A DNA stretch of 9,790 bases from Cyclobacteriaceae bacterium (GTDB taxonomy: Bacteria; Bacteroidota; Bacteroidia; Cytophagales; Cyclobacteriaceae), in assembly GCA_030589835.1 (NCBI GenBank), contig JAUUZS010000109.1, forward strand, positions 1 to 9,790, read 5' to 3'. Below, in pieces: positions 1 to 6,820 of the stretch (position 1 is its first letter; each line of letters opens with the position of its first letter). The notes under the pieces are model-generated. The model was not told where the DNA came from and ran no database searches. It was given only the letters and a program-made list of their open reading frames with translations. The translations under genes were made by a program, and so were the position numbers.

Positions 1-35
1 ACTATTTGTAATTTGACGCCGGATCAGTTTCTTCC

Positions 36-518
36 GTGGAAGAAATTATGTTCACTCAAAAAGAACTGGTAATAAAACATTTTGATACAGGAGAAATGAT
101 TAATCGCGAAGACAATCCGAGTTATCGGGGAGTGATTGTTAAAAAAATCACCGGAGACATAAGCAATGAAAAATTTACGTATGTTGATAATCAACCGCAA
201 CCTGCCGGAGGACTTAAAGATTTTTACACATCCATATCAAATGAGCTCAAATATCCTGAACAAGCAAAAAAAGCGGGTATTGAAGGAAAAGTTTTTATTC
301 AGTTTATCATTGATAAAACAGGAAAACTTACCGAAGTAAAAGCAATAAAAGGTATAGGAGCAGGCTGTGACGAAGAGGCAGTACGGGTACTAAAAGATGC
401 GGAAAAATGGATCCCCGGAAAGGTTGGCGATATAAATGTAAGTGTCAGCATGATCATGCCCATTGTCTTTAAGCTAAGCGATAAACAAGAAATCATTGAA
501 GCTTTTGAACCTAAATGA
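36..518 (+). CDS. TonB C-terminal-domain protein (possibly truncated)
   Basis: A protein of up to 160 residues whose residues 49-146 form a TonB C-terminal domain. The family pattern is visible: Y73-P74 with A77 (YPxxA), the strand GKVFIQFII (84-92), GCDEEAVRV (110-118) and a KW near 124. In TonB this domain contacts the TonB box of outer-membrane receptors. It closely resembles the two such domains in the M56 protein at 3206-5461. There is no signal peptide or membrane anchor, which is odd for a periplasmic domain. The GTG at 36 gives the longest form; ATG at 48 is preceded by GGAAGAAATT, a plausible ribosome site, and may be the true start. An in-frame TAA at 9-11 closes the frame upstream. 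Either this is a short orphan protein or the 3' remnant of a longer gene broken near the window edge. The domain call is firm, the start is not. Confidence 0.75.
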   Translation: MEEIMFTQKELVIKHFDTGEMINREDNPSYRGVIVKKITGDISNEKFTYVDNQPQPAGGLKDFYTSISNELKYPEQAKKAGIEGKVFIQFIIDKTGKLTEVKAIKGIGAGCDEEAVRVLKDAEKWIPGKVGDINVSVSMIMPIVFKLSDKQEIIEAFEPK

Positions 519-540
519 ATGAATATCGATTATTCATTTT
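517..540 (+). terminator. A/T-rich hairpin overlapping the stop codon
   Basis: AATGAATA (518-525) pairs perfectly with TATTCATT (531-538) around a 5-nt loop, and the right arm runs into TTTT at 537-540. The hairpin begins within the stop codon of the TonB-domain gene. The stem is all A/T except for one G-C pair, so it would be a weak intrinsic terminator. The inverted repeat is certain, its role is inferred. Confidence 0.4.
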
Positions 541-558
541 ATGCAATAATCCAAACCT

Positions 559-581
559 GGTGCGCGTTTTCGACGCGTGCC
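559..581. terminator. GC-rich hairpin between convergent genes
   Basis: GGTGCGCGT (559-567) pairs with ACGCGTGCC (573-581) as a 9-bp stem with two G-T wobbles around a 5-nt loop. It lies between the ends of the convergent TonB-domain gene and the symporter gene. On the plus strand it is followed by TCTTCTTT, so it may end transcription from either side, but neither strand has a clean T-run directly after the stem. Confidence 0.45.
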
Positions 582-605
582 TCTTCTTTAAAAAACGTAT
601 TAATA

Positions 606-626
606 CATAGGATTGCAATCCCTATG
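606..626. repeat. Near-perfect 20-bp palindrome
   Basis: CATAG-GATTGCAATC-CTATG, with a single extra C at 621, reads the same on both strands; GGATTGCAATCC at 610-621 is perfect. It lies between the convergent genes. It could be a protein-binding site or extra hairpin; no function can be assigned. Confidence 0.4.
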
Positions 627-664
627 AACAATCCGGCAAAACCCTCACTCTAATGAATGTAAGC

Positions 665-712
665 AAAAAAATATTTTACATTGTTGCAAATGGGGCCCTT
701 GCTGCATTGCAG
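665..712 (-). terminator. Possible symporter terminator region
   Basis: Just past the symporter stop, on the minus strand, lie an 11-nt palindrome (CTGCATTGCAG, 702-712) and an alternative imperfect hairpin. Both are followed some 15 to 30 nt later by a run of seven Ts (665-671 on the complement). The T-run is not adjacent to the stem, so this is only a weak intrinsic terminator candidate. Confidence 0.25.
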
Positions 713-713
713 A

Positions 714-2513
714 TTAATCCCCATTTTTCTCCGGGAGTGGTAGATGATTGTACCAGGTAAATTTTAATACCACAGTGGAAATAAGCAAAACCATAAACCA
801 GATGAATGATTTGATATACCAATGCCCCACCAGAAACATTGGGGATAGATAAAGTCCGGAGATGGCACTCATCCCCAATGCGACATTCAGCAGCGCAAGC
901 CATGCACTTTCAGCCTTAAGCGATAGTTCATCGGCTTCTAAACCGCATTGTGCTTTGATCGGTTTCCACAATCCAAAAGGACGAACCGTTACATAAAAGT
1001 TGATTAACTGATCTTTTGCCACAAATGGAGTCATTAACGAAACAATGATGCTTGTCAGCAAAGAAAAAGTACACACAAGCGGGAAGAAGACATACATAGG
1101 TATTTCAGGAAAAAACAAGGCCACCAGAGACAGCAGCATCCCTCCCAATGTGCCAAACGAATACCCCCACCCATTCAGCCGCCACCAATACCAGCGCAAC
1201 ACGTTGGGCACCACCACTCCTGCTCCCAGCGCCATCATAATCCAGCTCCATATTTGTGCAATTGAAGTTGCATTAAACCCAATGACCAACCCCAGGGCAA
1301 CCATGAGCAAGGATGCATAATGACTGATCCGGATGGCCTCTTTAGAAGAAGCATCCGGTCTGAAATAGGGTTGCCAAATATCGCGCACTATAAATGAAGC
1401 TCCGCTATTAACGATTGAACTAAATGTCGACATAAACGCAGCAATGAAACCTGCAATGACCAGCCCGCGAATTCCAATAGGCAAAAACTGCAATAATACG
1501 ATTGGCATTACCTTCTCCGAATCGGTAATACCACTAATCCCCACCAATGCCAGCAAGGCAATTCCGACGGTCATTGCCCAACGCACAAAAAGGAAAAAAC
1601 TCCATGCCGCTCCAACTTTTGCTGCATCACGCGGATCACGGGCAGCTAAGAAACGCTGGAAATCAAACATTTGAGCTGGCCCTCCTGCATTCAACAACAA
1701 TCCTTTCATAACCCAAACAATCACCAGAGCGCCAAAAAACTCAAATTCTGCATTCGCTGTTCCGGCGAAGGATTCAAGTCGCCAAGGAATGCTTAAAGAT
1801 GTCCAATCTTCGGGCAAGGCACTAAGCATTTCAGGTGTTAAGATAGACCAAGCCATCCAGGCGATAAAAATACTGCCAAAAGTTAAAATGATGGTTTGGA
1901 ACACATCGGTAACAATCACGCTATAAAGTCCGCCCAGAATGACATATAATGTAGTAATGCTGATCATGAATACAGCAAGTACATCCGCCTTGTGGGTCAT
2001 CATAAAATCTGCTACACCAGGCGAAATTATAAACTCAGCTATTGGCTCGAAAGAAATATACACCGAAGCAAATTTCCCAATTCCCTGGTAAGCATAACCA
2101 ATGAAACTTGCTAAAGTTATTACCGCCATCAAAGCATAGGTTGTCCTGGCCATTTGCCCTCCCCTATCATCTCCAAAGCGTGTTTTCATCCATTCTGCAG
2201 CAGTCATAACCTTTGAACGGCGCACCCATTTTCCCATATAGGCCATAAAGAACGCTGCCATATACACGCCCCACATCCAATGATGCCACATGGATTTCAT
2301 CCCTAAAACAAACAAAATTGATACGATCCACATGGTACCGGTAATATCGAATGTGGAGACCGAACCGGACATGGCCAACGGAAGCCAGTGCATATTCTTC
2401 CCGGCTAAAAAATAGGAGCTTAAATTTTTTGAGGCGCGCCGCTGATACCACAAGCCCAAAGCGATAACCACCATAAAATAAAGTAAAATTACTCCGTAAT
2501 CCAGTGCGGCCAT
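714..2513 (-). CDS. Sodium:solute symporter (SSS/SLC5 family)
   Basis: A 599-residue polytopic inner-membrane protein with about 13 hydrophobic segments, the usual size for the sodium:solute symporter family, which couples Na+ entry to uptake of sugars, amino acids, osmolytes or similar solutes. Family marks are SYFLAGK (33-39) in the first part, GGLYSVIVTDVFQ (194-206), RFLAARDPRDAAK (287-299), and FMSTFSS (360-366), where S365/S366 fall in the segment that forms the Na2 sodium site in vSGLT. The start is ATG at 2513; the bases before it are A-rich with no Shine-Dalgarno sequence. It is transcribed alone and diverges from the BlaI-type repressor gene across 333 bp, so regulation by that repressor is possible but unproven. 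The substrate cannot be read from the sequence, and no catabolic partner lies beside it. The reading frame looks intact. Confidence 0.9.
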   Translation of the reverse strand: MAALDYGVILLYFMVVIALGLWYQRRASKNLSSYFLAGKNMHWLPLAMSGSVSTFDITGTMWIVSILFVLGMKSMWHHWMWGVYMAAFFMAYMGKWVRRSKVMTAAEWMKTRFGDDRGGQMARTTYALMAVITLASFIGYAYQGIGKFASVYISFEPIAEFIISPGVADFMMTHKADVLAVFMISITTLYVILGGLYSVIVTDVFQTIILTFGSIFIAWMAWSILTPEMLSALPEDWTSLSIPWRLESFAGTANAEFEFFGALVIVWVMKGLLLNAGGPAQMFDFQRFLAARDPRDAAKVGAAWSFFLFVRWAMTVGIALLALVGISGITDSEKVMPIVLLQFLPIGIRGLVIAGFIAAFMSTFSSIVNSGASFIVRDIWQPYFRPDASSKEAIRISHYASLLMVALGLVIGFNATSIAQIWSWIMMALGAGVVVPNVLRWYWWRLNGWGYSFGTLGGMLLSLVALFFPEIPMYVFFPLVCTFSLLTSIIVSLMTPFVAKDQLINFYVTVRPFGLWKPIKAQCGLEADELSLKAESAWLALLNVALGMSAISGLYLSPMFLVGHWYIKSFIWFMVLLISTVVLKFTWYNHLPLPEKNGD

Positions 2514-2746
2514 ATTTTTATATTTCGTTTGCTATCATAGATAATATCTTCTTTGGGAACATCCTTTTCGTCTTCTACAAAATTTTAAAAGTGAAATTAT
2601 TAATCACATTCAGTTTATAATAAATTAATATACAAGATGTTATAGAAATTCAAAAACCATAAAATCAACATTATATCAGAAAACAAAAATCAACAAATAG
2701 GTTTGAGAAACCAATATAAAGCGTTCAATATAATTCCGTCAAAAAA

Positions 2747-2772
2747 TAAATAACTGTTTTTTCCGTTATTTA
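2747..2772. repeat. 8-bp inverted repeat upstream of the repressor gene
   Basis: TAAATAAC (2747-2754) and GTTATTTA (2765-2772) are perfect inverted repeats separated by 10 nt, centred about 88 bp before the repressor start and just upstream of its candidate promoter. The geometry suits binding by a dimeric winged-helix regulator. It could serve autoregulation or control of the divergent symporter; that is inference. Confidence 0.35.
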
Positions 2773-2785
2773 CCTGCATTTATAG

Positions 2786-2816
2786 TTGCATAACTGATTA
2801 ATCCGTTTTATATTTA
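2786..2816 (+). promoter_or_regulatory. Candidate Bacteroidota promoter for the blaI-type/M56 operon
   Basis: TTG at 2786-2788 and TATATTTA at 2809-2816 are separated by 20 nt. This fits the Bacteroidota -33/-7 pattern (TTTG, about 19-21 nt, TAnnTTTG) with one mismatch in each box. The start of transcription would fall near 2820-2825, inside the palindrome TTAAT-C-ATTAA (2818-2828), which is therefore a candidate operator, and would leave a leader of only about 25 nt. Confidence 0.35.
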
Positions 2817-2846
2817 CTTAATCATTAAAACTTAAGCGACTAGACG

Positions 2847-3209
2847 ATGAATAAACTCACACGAAAAGAAGAAGAGGTAATGAAGATTCTTTGGCAGATC
2901 AAAGAAGGTTTTGTAAAGGACATTATAGAATTATATCCGAATCCAAAGCCACATTACAACACCTTATCTTCTCTTGTCAGGTTACTGGAAGAAAAAGGAT
3001 TTGTAGGCCATAAGGCATATGGCAATACACATCAATATTTTCCACTCATCGCCAAGCAAGCTTATCGCAAAACATTTATTAAAGATGTGGTGAAGGATTA
3101 TTTTGACAATTCATATAAACAAACGGTTTCCCTTTTTATTGAGGAACAGAATCTGAGCAAGGAAGACCTCGATGAATTGATCGAACTGATAAAAAGCAAA
3201 AAATCATGA
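2847..3209 (+). CDS. BlaI/MecI/CopY-family transcriptional repressor
   Basis: A 120-residue winged-helix repressor of the family that pairs with BlaR1/MecR1-type M56 proteases. Residues 3-16 (KLTRKEEEVMKILW) are the family's first helix; residues 34-67 (from KPHYNTLSS to HQYFPLI) hold the recognition helix and wing. The C-terminal third is helical and should form the dimer; SLFIEEQNLS (about 95-104) lies where staphylococcal BlaI is cut by its protease. In known systems the dimer represses its own operon until the partner protease is activated. The length is typical. The stop overlaps the next start by 4 bp (ATGA at 3206-3209), so the two genes are translated as a coupled pair. The ATG at 2847 has no Shine-Dalgarno motif, as usual for this phylum. 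The regulated genes beyond its own operon are unknown; the divergent symporter is the nearest candidate. Confidence 0.9.
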   Translation: MNKLTRKEEEVMKILWQIKEGFVKDIIELYPNPKPHYNTLSSLVRLLEEKGFVGHKAYGNTHQYFPLIAKQAYRKTFIKDVVKDYFDNSYKQTVSLFIEEQNLSKEDLDELIELIKSKKS

Positions 3210-5461
3210 AAGACCTCATCATCTATCAATTCGAAGTGGCGTGTTGCCTGGCGTTGTTCTATTTGTTTTATTGGCTAATCCTTAGAAAGGAAGCAAATTT
3301 TCACTTCAAAAGGCTCTTTTTCATATGTGCAGGCATCATGGCATTTGTATTGCCTGCACTGCATATCCAGCTTAGTATCAGCGCCGAGGAAATTCCTGTC
3401 GAATACATCACTATTCTTCCATCACAATTGATTTCCTATGTACCTGTGGTCGCCCAGCCAGAAAAAACAGATCCATGGTTTTGGATATCCCTGTTTTGGG
3501 CAACAGGAAGTACTTATATGTTGATTAGAATACTTTTTAGCTTCCTCAATATTGGTAAAATCCTAAAGGAAACTACTGTTAGTCCCGAAGGACAAGCTTT
3601 CAAAATTACGAATGGCAAAGTTCAGTCATTCTCATTTTTCAAAATCATTGTGATCAATGCACACCATTATCAATCAAAGGCCATGAAATATATTCTGGCC
3701 CATGAGCAAGCCCATTCCGATCATTACCATTCGCTGGATGTATTGCTTATGGAGCTAATGAAAACCATCCAGTGGTTTAATCCCTTCGCCTGGTTATTTG
3801 GAAAAGAATCGTTGCAAAACCTCGAATACCTGGCAGACCAGAAAGTTGCGCATACTTTATACAATACTCAGGACTACCAACTGGCCATTATACAGCATTC
3901 CAGGAACGCAACAAATAAGCTGTTAAGGTCAGAATTTTCTAAATCTAACCTCAAAAAAAGAATCATCATGATGAATCAGCAAAAAAGCACTAAAATAGGT
4001 ATGGTTAAATTATTGCTATTGCTTCCGCTTATAGGAATCCTGTTTCTTTCATTTTCCCTGAAAATAGAAAACCTGGATATACGAAAAGAAGTAACAGATA
4101 TCCTTCCTCAAATTGTTACAGATGCAACAGATGATATGGAATTGAATACGCCGCCATCAATTGACAGTACACCAAGTGAGGCTATATATACAATTATTGC
4201 TAATACTGAGCAAATGGATTCAACACAAGAATTCATAGAAGAAGTGATTCTCAATGACCACCCAAACACAAGCGATAACTCAGTAAATAAGGTATACAGT
4301 ATTGTCGAAGATCAACCAATTCCGCCAACCGGAAGCATCGTTTCTTATTATGAAGTAATTAACAAAGAACTCAACTATCCGGAAGATGCAAAAAATAATG
4401 GGATAAAAGGGAAGGTATTCGTTCAGTTTATCGTACAAAAAGATGGAAAACTTCGTGAAGTAGTAGCCGTAAAAGGCCTCGGATATGGATGCGATGAAGA
4501 GGCAGTTCGGATTGTCGCCAATGGACCAAAATGGACTCCTGGAGAACAAAACGGAACAAAAGTAGATGTGCGAATGATTTTGCCGGTTACCTTCGGAGGA
4601 ACAACTAAGAGTACTTCAGATGAGGATTCAACTGATACGCCAATTAAAGAAGTGTTTACTATCGTCGAAGATCAGCCAACTCCAACTACAGAAGACATGG
4701 ATTCGTATTACCAAGTCATCAAATCAAATCTCATTTATCCGGAGGATGCAATAAACAATGAAATAAAAGGGAGGGTATTCGTTCAATTTATTGTACAAAA
4801 GGACGGGACCCTTCGCGAAGTAAAAGTAGTAAAAGGCCTCGGATATGGATGCGATGAAGAGGCTGTTCGAGTCATCAAAAATGGCCCCAAATGGAATGTT
4901 GGAAAACAACGGGGAAGGGCAGTCGATGTGAGAATGATCTTGCCGGTACCTTTTGGGGTACCATTAAAGAAAAAACAAAATAGTGAAACCCGAACGCTTA
5001 ATGGAGTAGTTCTTCATAAAGGCGGATGGGCGATTCCTGGAGCAAGCGTATCTGTGGTAGGCACTCAGGAAGGCACATTTACTGATCCCAATGGAAAATT
5101 TGAAATGAATGTAAAAACAAGACCTTGGGATAAGCTTGAATTAGTTGTTGCTGCAAGGGGTTTTAGCACTGAAATTATCAAGATAACTAAGGAAGATTAT
5201 TATAAAATAATTTTAACTAATAGACATATACACGTTTTGCCGACAACCTATGAACCACTCAGTGATTCCTTATCAACTGATGACGAAAACCCAATGGTAA
5301 TTTTAGATGGAAAAGAAATTACATATGAACAAATGAAGAAAATGGAGACTAATCCTGATGGTGGAATAAATCAAATAAGCATTTTAAAAGGGGCGACTGC
5401 CGTCAGTAAATATGGCCAAAAAGCTAAAAATGGTGCAATCATTATCACCACGAAAGAATAA
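3206..5461 (+). CDS. BlaR1-like M56 metallopeptidase with two TonB_C domains and plug-like tail
   Basis: A 751-residue membrane protein. Order of parts: membrane segments at about 8-27, 36-57 and 90-113; M56 zinc protease motif HEQAH at 166-170 with E207 (LEYLAD) as likely third ligand; a further membrane segment at 266-284; a linker rich in D, T and S; TonB_C domains at 363-463 and 483-583, about 71% identical by hand count; a carboxypeptidase-regulatory-like beta domain at about 598-672; and a tail at 696-751 resembling the SusC-type receptor plug (VILDG, ISILKGATAVSKYG, NGAIIITTK). Known BlaR1 proteins sense beta-lactams through a penicillin-binding domain and then cleave or trigger cleavage of BlaI; that sensor is absent here. 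The protease half therefore fits a signalling role acting on the repressor encoded just upstream (4-bp overlap), while the periplasmic half suggests contact with TonB-dependent outer-membrane components. The latter is inference. Confidence 0.88.
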   Translation: MKDLIIYQFEVACCLALFYLFYWLILRKEANFHFKRLFFICAGIMAFVLPALHIQLSISAEEIPVEYITILPSQLISYVPVVAQPEKTDPWFWISLFWATGSTYMLIRILFSFLNIGKILKETTVSPEGQAFKITNGKVQSFSFFKIIVINAHHYQSKAMKYILAHEQAHSDHYHSLDVLLMELMKTIQWFNPFAWLFGKESLQNLEYLADQKVAHTLYNTQDYQLAIIQHSRNATNKLLRSEFSKSNLKKRIIMMNQQKSTKIGMVKLLLLLPLIGILFLSFSLKIENLDIRKEVTDILPQIVTDATDDMELNTPPSIDSTPSEAIYTIIANTEQMDSTQEFIEEVILNDHPNTSDNSVNKVYSIVEDQPIPPTGSIVSYYEVINKELNYPEDAKNNGIKGKVFVQFIVQKDGKLREVVAVKGLGYGCDEEAVRIVANGPKWTPGEQNGTKVDVRMILPVTFGGTTKSTSDEDSTDTPIKEVFTIVEDQPTPTTEDMDSYYQVIKSNLIYPEDAINNEIKGRVFVQFIVQKDGTLREVKVVKGLGYGCDEEAVRVIKNGPKWNVGKQRGRAVDVRMILPVPFGVPLKKKQNSETRTLNGVVLHKGGWAIPGASVSVVGTQEGTFTDPNGKFEMNVKTRPWDKLELVVAARGFSTEIIKITKEDYYKIILTNRHIHVLPTTYEPLSDSLSTDDENPMVILDGKEITYEQMKKMETNPDGGINQISILKGATAVSKYGQKAKNGAIIITTKE
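4292..4954 (+). repeat. In-gene tandem duplication of the TonB_C domain
   Basis: Two units, 4292-4594 and 4652-4954, are offset by exactly 360 bp. The 35 bases at 4469-4503 and 4829-4863, encoding the GLGYGCDEEA core, are identical in the two copies, and most other positions also match. This is a direct duplication within the M56 gene. Confidence 0.85.
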
Positions 5462-5483
5462 AAGATCCATCATAATAACTGAT

Positions 5484-5514
5484 AAGGCCCTGGAATTTTC
5501 CGGGGTTTTGTTTA
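5484..5514 (+). terminator. Intrinsic terminator of the repressor/M56 operon
   Basis: GGCCCTGGAA (5486-5495) pairs with TTCCGGGGTT (5498-5507), with wobbles, around a very tight loop. The 3' arm runs into TTTTGTTTATT. It sits 23 nt after the M56 stop codon, the expected position for rho-independent termination. Confidence 0.8.
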
Positions 5515-5622
5515 TTCAAAAAGTAATTGTCTAATTGGATTACCCACTTAGGGCACAAAGAATTGATATTCAGCATTTTGCCTATTTCAGTAAATAGAAT
5601 AATTTCGTTGAAATATTATAGT

Positions 5623-5792
5623 TAACTAGAGTCTGTCCATAAAGTGCTTGATTTTTGCAAGGTTTAGATTTTTGATGGATTTTTGGTTTTCTGAATCAGC
5701 AAATGCCTGGGTATTAGGCAAGTTGAGAAAGGCAAAAAGGCGCAAAAAGATGAATATTTCAATTCGATGACTTTATGGACAGACTCTAACTA
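5623..5792. repeat. 6-bp direct repeats (TAACTA) flanking the MITE
   Basis: TAACTA at 5623-5628 and 5787-5792 abut the outer ends of the 17-bp inverted repeats. They are best read as the target-site duplication left by insertion. Confidence 0.65.
5629..5786. mobile_element. MITE-like non-coding element with 17-bp terminal inverted repeats
   Basis: GAGTCTGTCCATAAAGT (5629-5645) and ACTTTATGGACAGACTC (5770-5786) are perfect 17-bp inverted repeats. They bound a 158-bp element that holds no transposase frame. TAACTA occurs directly outside both ends (5623-5628 and 5787-5792), as a 6-bp target duplication would; since the TA next to each end is symmetrical, the true duplication could be shorter. 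Inside is a small hairpin, TGCCT/AGGCA at 5704-5720. The structure is that of a miniature inverted-repeat element moved in trans by the transposase of a full-length insertion sequence with matching ends. The IS family cannot be fixed from this window. It lies between the operon terminator and the secreted-protein gene, whose start is 46 bp past its right end. Confidence 0.85.
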
Positions 5793-5832
5793 TGCTAAAA
5801 GACATATTATACTTTTTAGGTTCGCGACTTAA

Positions 5833-6513
5833 ATGGGAAACACTTTTAAATTATTATCTATGAAACACATGTGTTGGATTTTAATTTTTTGCACGATGTT
5901 TATTTCATCGTCATCGCAAGCGAAGCAAGTGGAAACGAACCACTATATTTTTCCGGAATTTGAGACAGCAGTGGTTTTGCTGAAGAATGGGAAAAAGAAA
6001 ACCTCTATTCTAAATTACAATTCGTTGACTGAAGAATTAATTATAGAAAGAAGAGGCCAAAAATTAGCCATTGCTAAGGAAGATTTATCGCGTATAGATA
6101 CAGTATTTATGGAGGATAGAAAATTTGTAATGCTGAATGGTAAATTTGTTGAATTGCTATTTCATTCAAAATGGGATTTATTTGTTGAATACAAGTGCAA
6201 GATTAAGGATCAGGGTAAGTCATCAGGATACGGTGGAGTAAGTAGAGCTGGAGCTATCGACACAGGTTCGTCGATTACCTCGCATAGTGATAGTTACCAA
6301 TTGAAATTGCCCGATGGATATGAAACAGCTCCTTTTACCCATTATTGGTTTAAGAAAAACGGGCAATTAAATAGGTTCATAAGCATGTGGGAATTGAAAA
6401 AATTATATAAAGACAAGAAGGATGATTTCAAGGCTTATGTAAAAAAGCATGGGACAAAATACTACAATCAGGAAAGTATAATTCAATTAATTAAATATTT
6501 GGAATCAAAATAA
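5833..6513 (+). CDS. Secreted protein of unknown function
   Basis: A 226-residue protein I cannot assign to a named family. The N-terminus is a signal peptide: hydrophobic stretch about 14-24, then SSSS and a likely cut after Q29-A30, so it is probably periplasmic or outer-membrane associated. ATG at 5860 (residue 10, MKHMCWIL) gives a more typical signal peptide and may be the real start; neither start has a ribosome site. The first half looks beta-rich (FETAVVLLKNGKKK, LIIERRGQKLAIAKEDLSRID). It is followed by a G/S-rich loop (about 131-152, SSGYGGVSRAGAID) and a basic helical C-terminus (about 190-225) rich in K, Y and D. Alternating short strands and a polar tail recall small uncharacterised Bacteroidota exported proteins. 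The base composition is more A/T-rich than that of the symporter. The gene stands alone behind the MITE; TACTTTTT at 5810-5817 resembles a -7 box but lacks a matching -33. Confidence 0.7.
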   Translation: MGNTFKLLSMKHMCWILIFCTMFISSSSQAKQVETNHYIFPEFETAVVLLKNGKKKTSILNYNSLTEELIIERRGQKLAIAKEDLSRIDTVFMEDRKFVMLNGKFVELLFHSKWDLFVEYKCKIKDQGKSSGYGGVSRAGAIDTGSSITSHSDSYQLKLPDGYETAPFTHYWFKKNGQLNRFISMWELKKLYKDKKDDFKAYVKKHGTKYYNQESIIQLIKYLESK

Positions 6514-6525
6514 GCTAATCGTAGG

Positions 6526-6569
6526 AACTGAGCCAGAAAGGATTACGAATGAGATTAGAATGTCAGGTG
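6526..6569. repeat. Diverged direct repeat, left copy
   Basis: AACTGAGCCAGAAAGG (6526-6541) followed 36 bases from its start by GTCAGGTG (6562-6569). The same two blocks, with 15/16 and 8/8 matches and a 37-base offset, recur at 7563-7607 on the other side of the toxin-antitoxin module. The hairpin arm ACCTGAC that directly follows GTCAGGTG in the right copy is missing here; the same 7 bases occur only at 6699-6705. Confidence 0.6.
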
Positions 6570-6704
6570 TTCCCAAGTGAAAGCACCAGGAAGGTTCTAC
6601 CAATTCTTGCTCTGTAGTCTTATTTTCTAAATTATCCCAATATTACTTTTCCTAATCACGAATATATTGCGTTTGCCTTTATTCTCAACACATCACATAC
6701 CTGA

Positions 6705-6728
6705 CCTTTGGCGGTAGGCATCCGAAGG
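6705..6728. repeat. Imperfect hairpin upstream of the antitoxin promoter
   Basis: CCTTTGG (6705-6711) pairs with CCGAAGG (6722-6728), with one G-T pair, around a 10-nt loop. There is no T-run after it, so it is not an intrinsic terminator. The remainder of the 307-bp gap at 6514-6820 holds the left repeat copy and the toxin-antitoxin promoter, with no gene. Confidence 0.35.
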
Positions 6729-6755
6729 AGTATAATACGTGTGATTGAAAAATAA

Positions 6756-6788
6756 TTTGCACGCATACCAAAACATTTCGTAACTTTG
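6756..6788 (+). promoter_or_regulatory. Toxin-antitoxin promoter (Bacteroidota -33/-7)
   Basis: TTTG at 6756-6759 and TAACTTTG at 6781-6788, separated by 21 nt, match the Bacteroidota promoter pattern exactly. The antitoxin start follows 32 nt after the -7 box. TTTGCACG occurs in both boxes (6756-6763 and 6785-6792), and ACGTGT occurs at 6737, 6790 and 6814. These repeated words around the promoter are candidate operator half-sites for autoregulation by the antitoxin. Confidence 0.65.
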
Positions 6789-6820
6789 CACGTGTATATC
6801 GAAAAACAAACAGACGTGTT

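Larger units (their letters stand above)
2514..2846. other. Divergent intergenic region (333 bp)
   Basis: A/T-rich DNA between the starts of the divergent symporter and repressor genes, with no plausible coding frame. It holds the candidate repressor-operon promoter (2786-2816), an inverted repeat at 2747-2772 and a short palindrome at 2818-2828. On the minus strand I found no good match to the Bacteroidota -7 motif for the symporter, so its promoter remains unlocated. Confidence 0.6.

Noticed and set aside
1045..1674. Plus-strand open frames opposite the symporter gene
   Set aside because: They are antisense shadows with proline- and threonine-rich translations lacking any domain; the symporter frame is well supported.
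2847..5461. Beta-lactam resistance regulon (blaI-blaR1)
   Set aside because: The repressor and protease fit the family, but the protease lacks the penicillin-binding sensor domain and no beta-lactamase gene is nearby, so a resistance role is not supported.
5629..5786. Transposase remnant inside the MITE
   Set aside because: I saw no frame of useful length and no catalytic motif in the 158 bp; it is a non-coding element.
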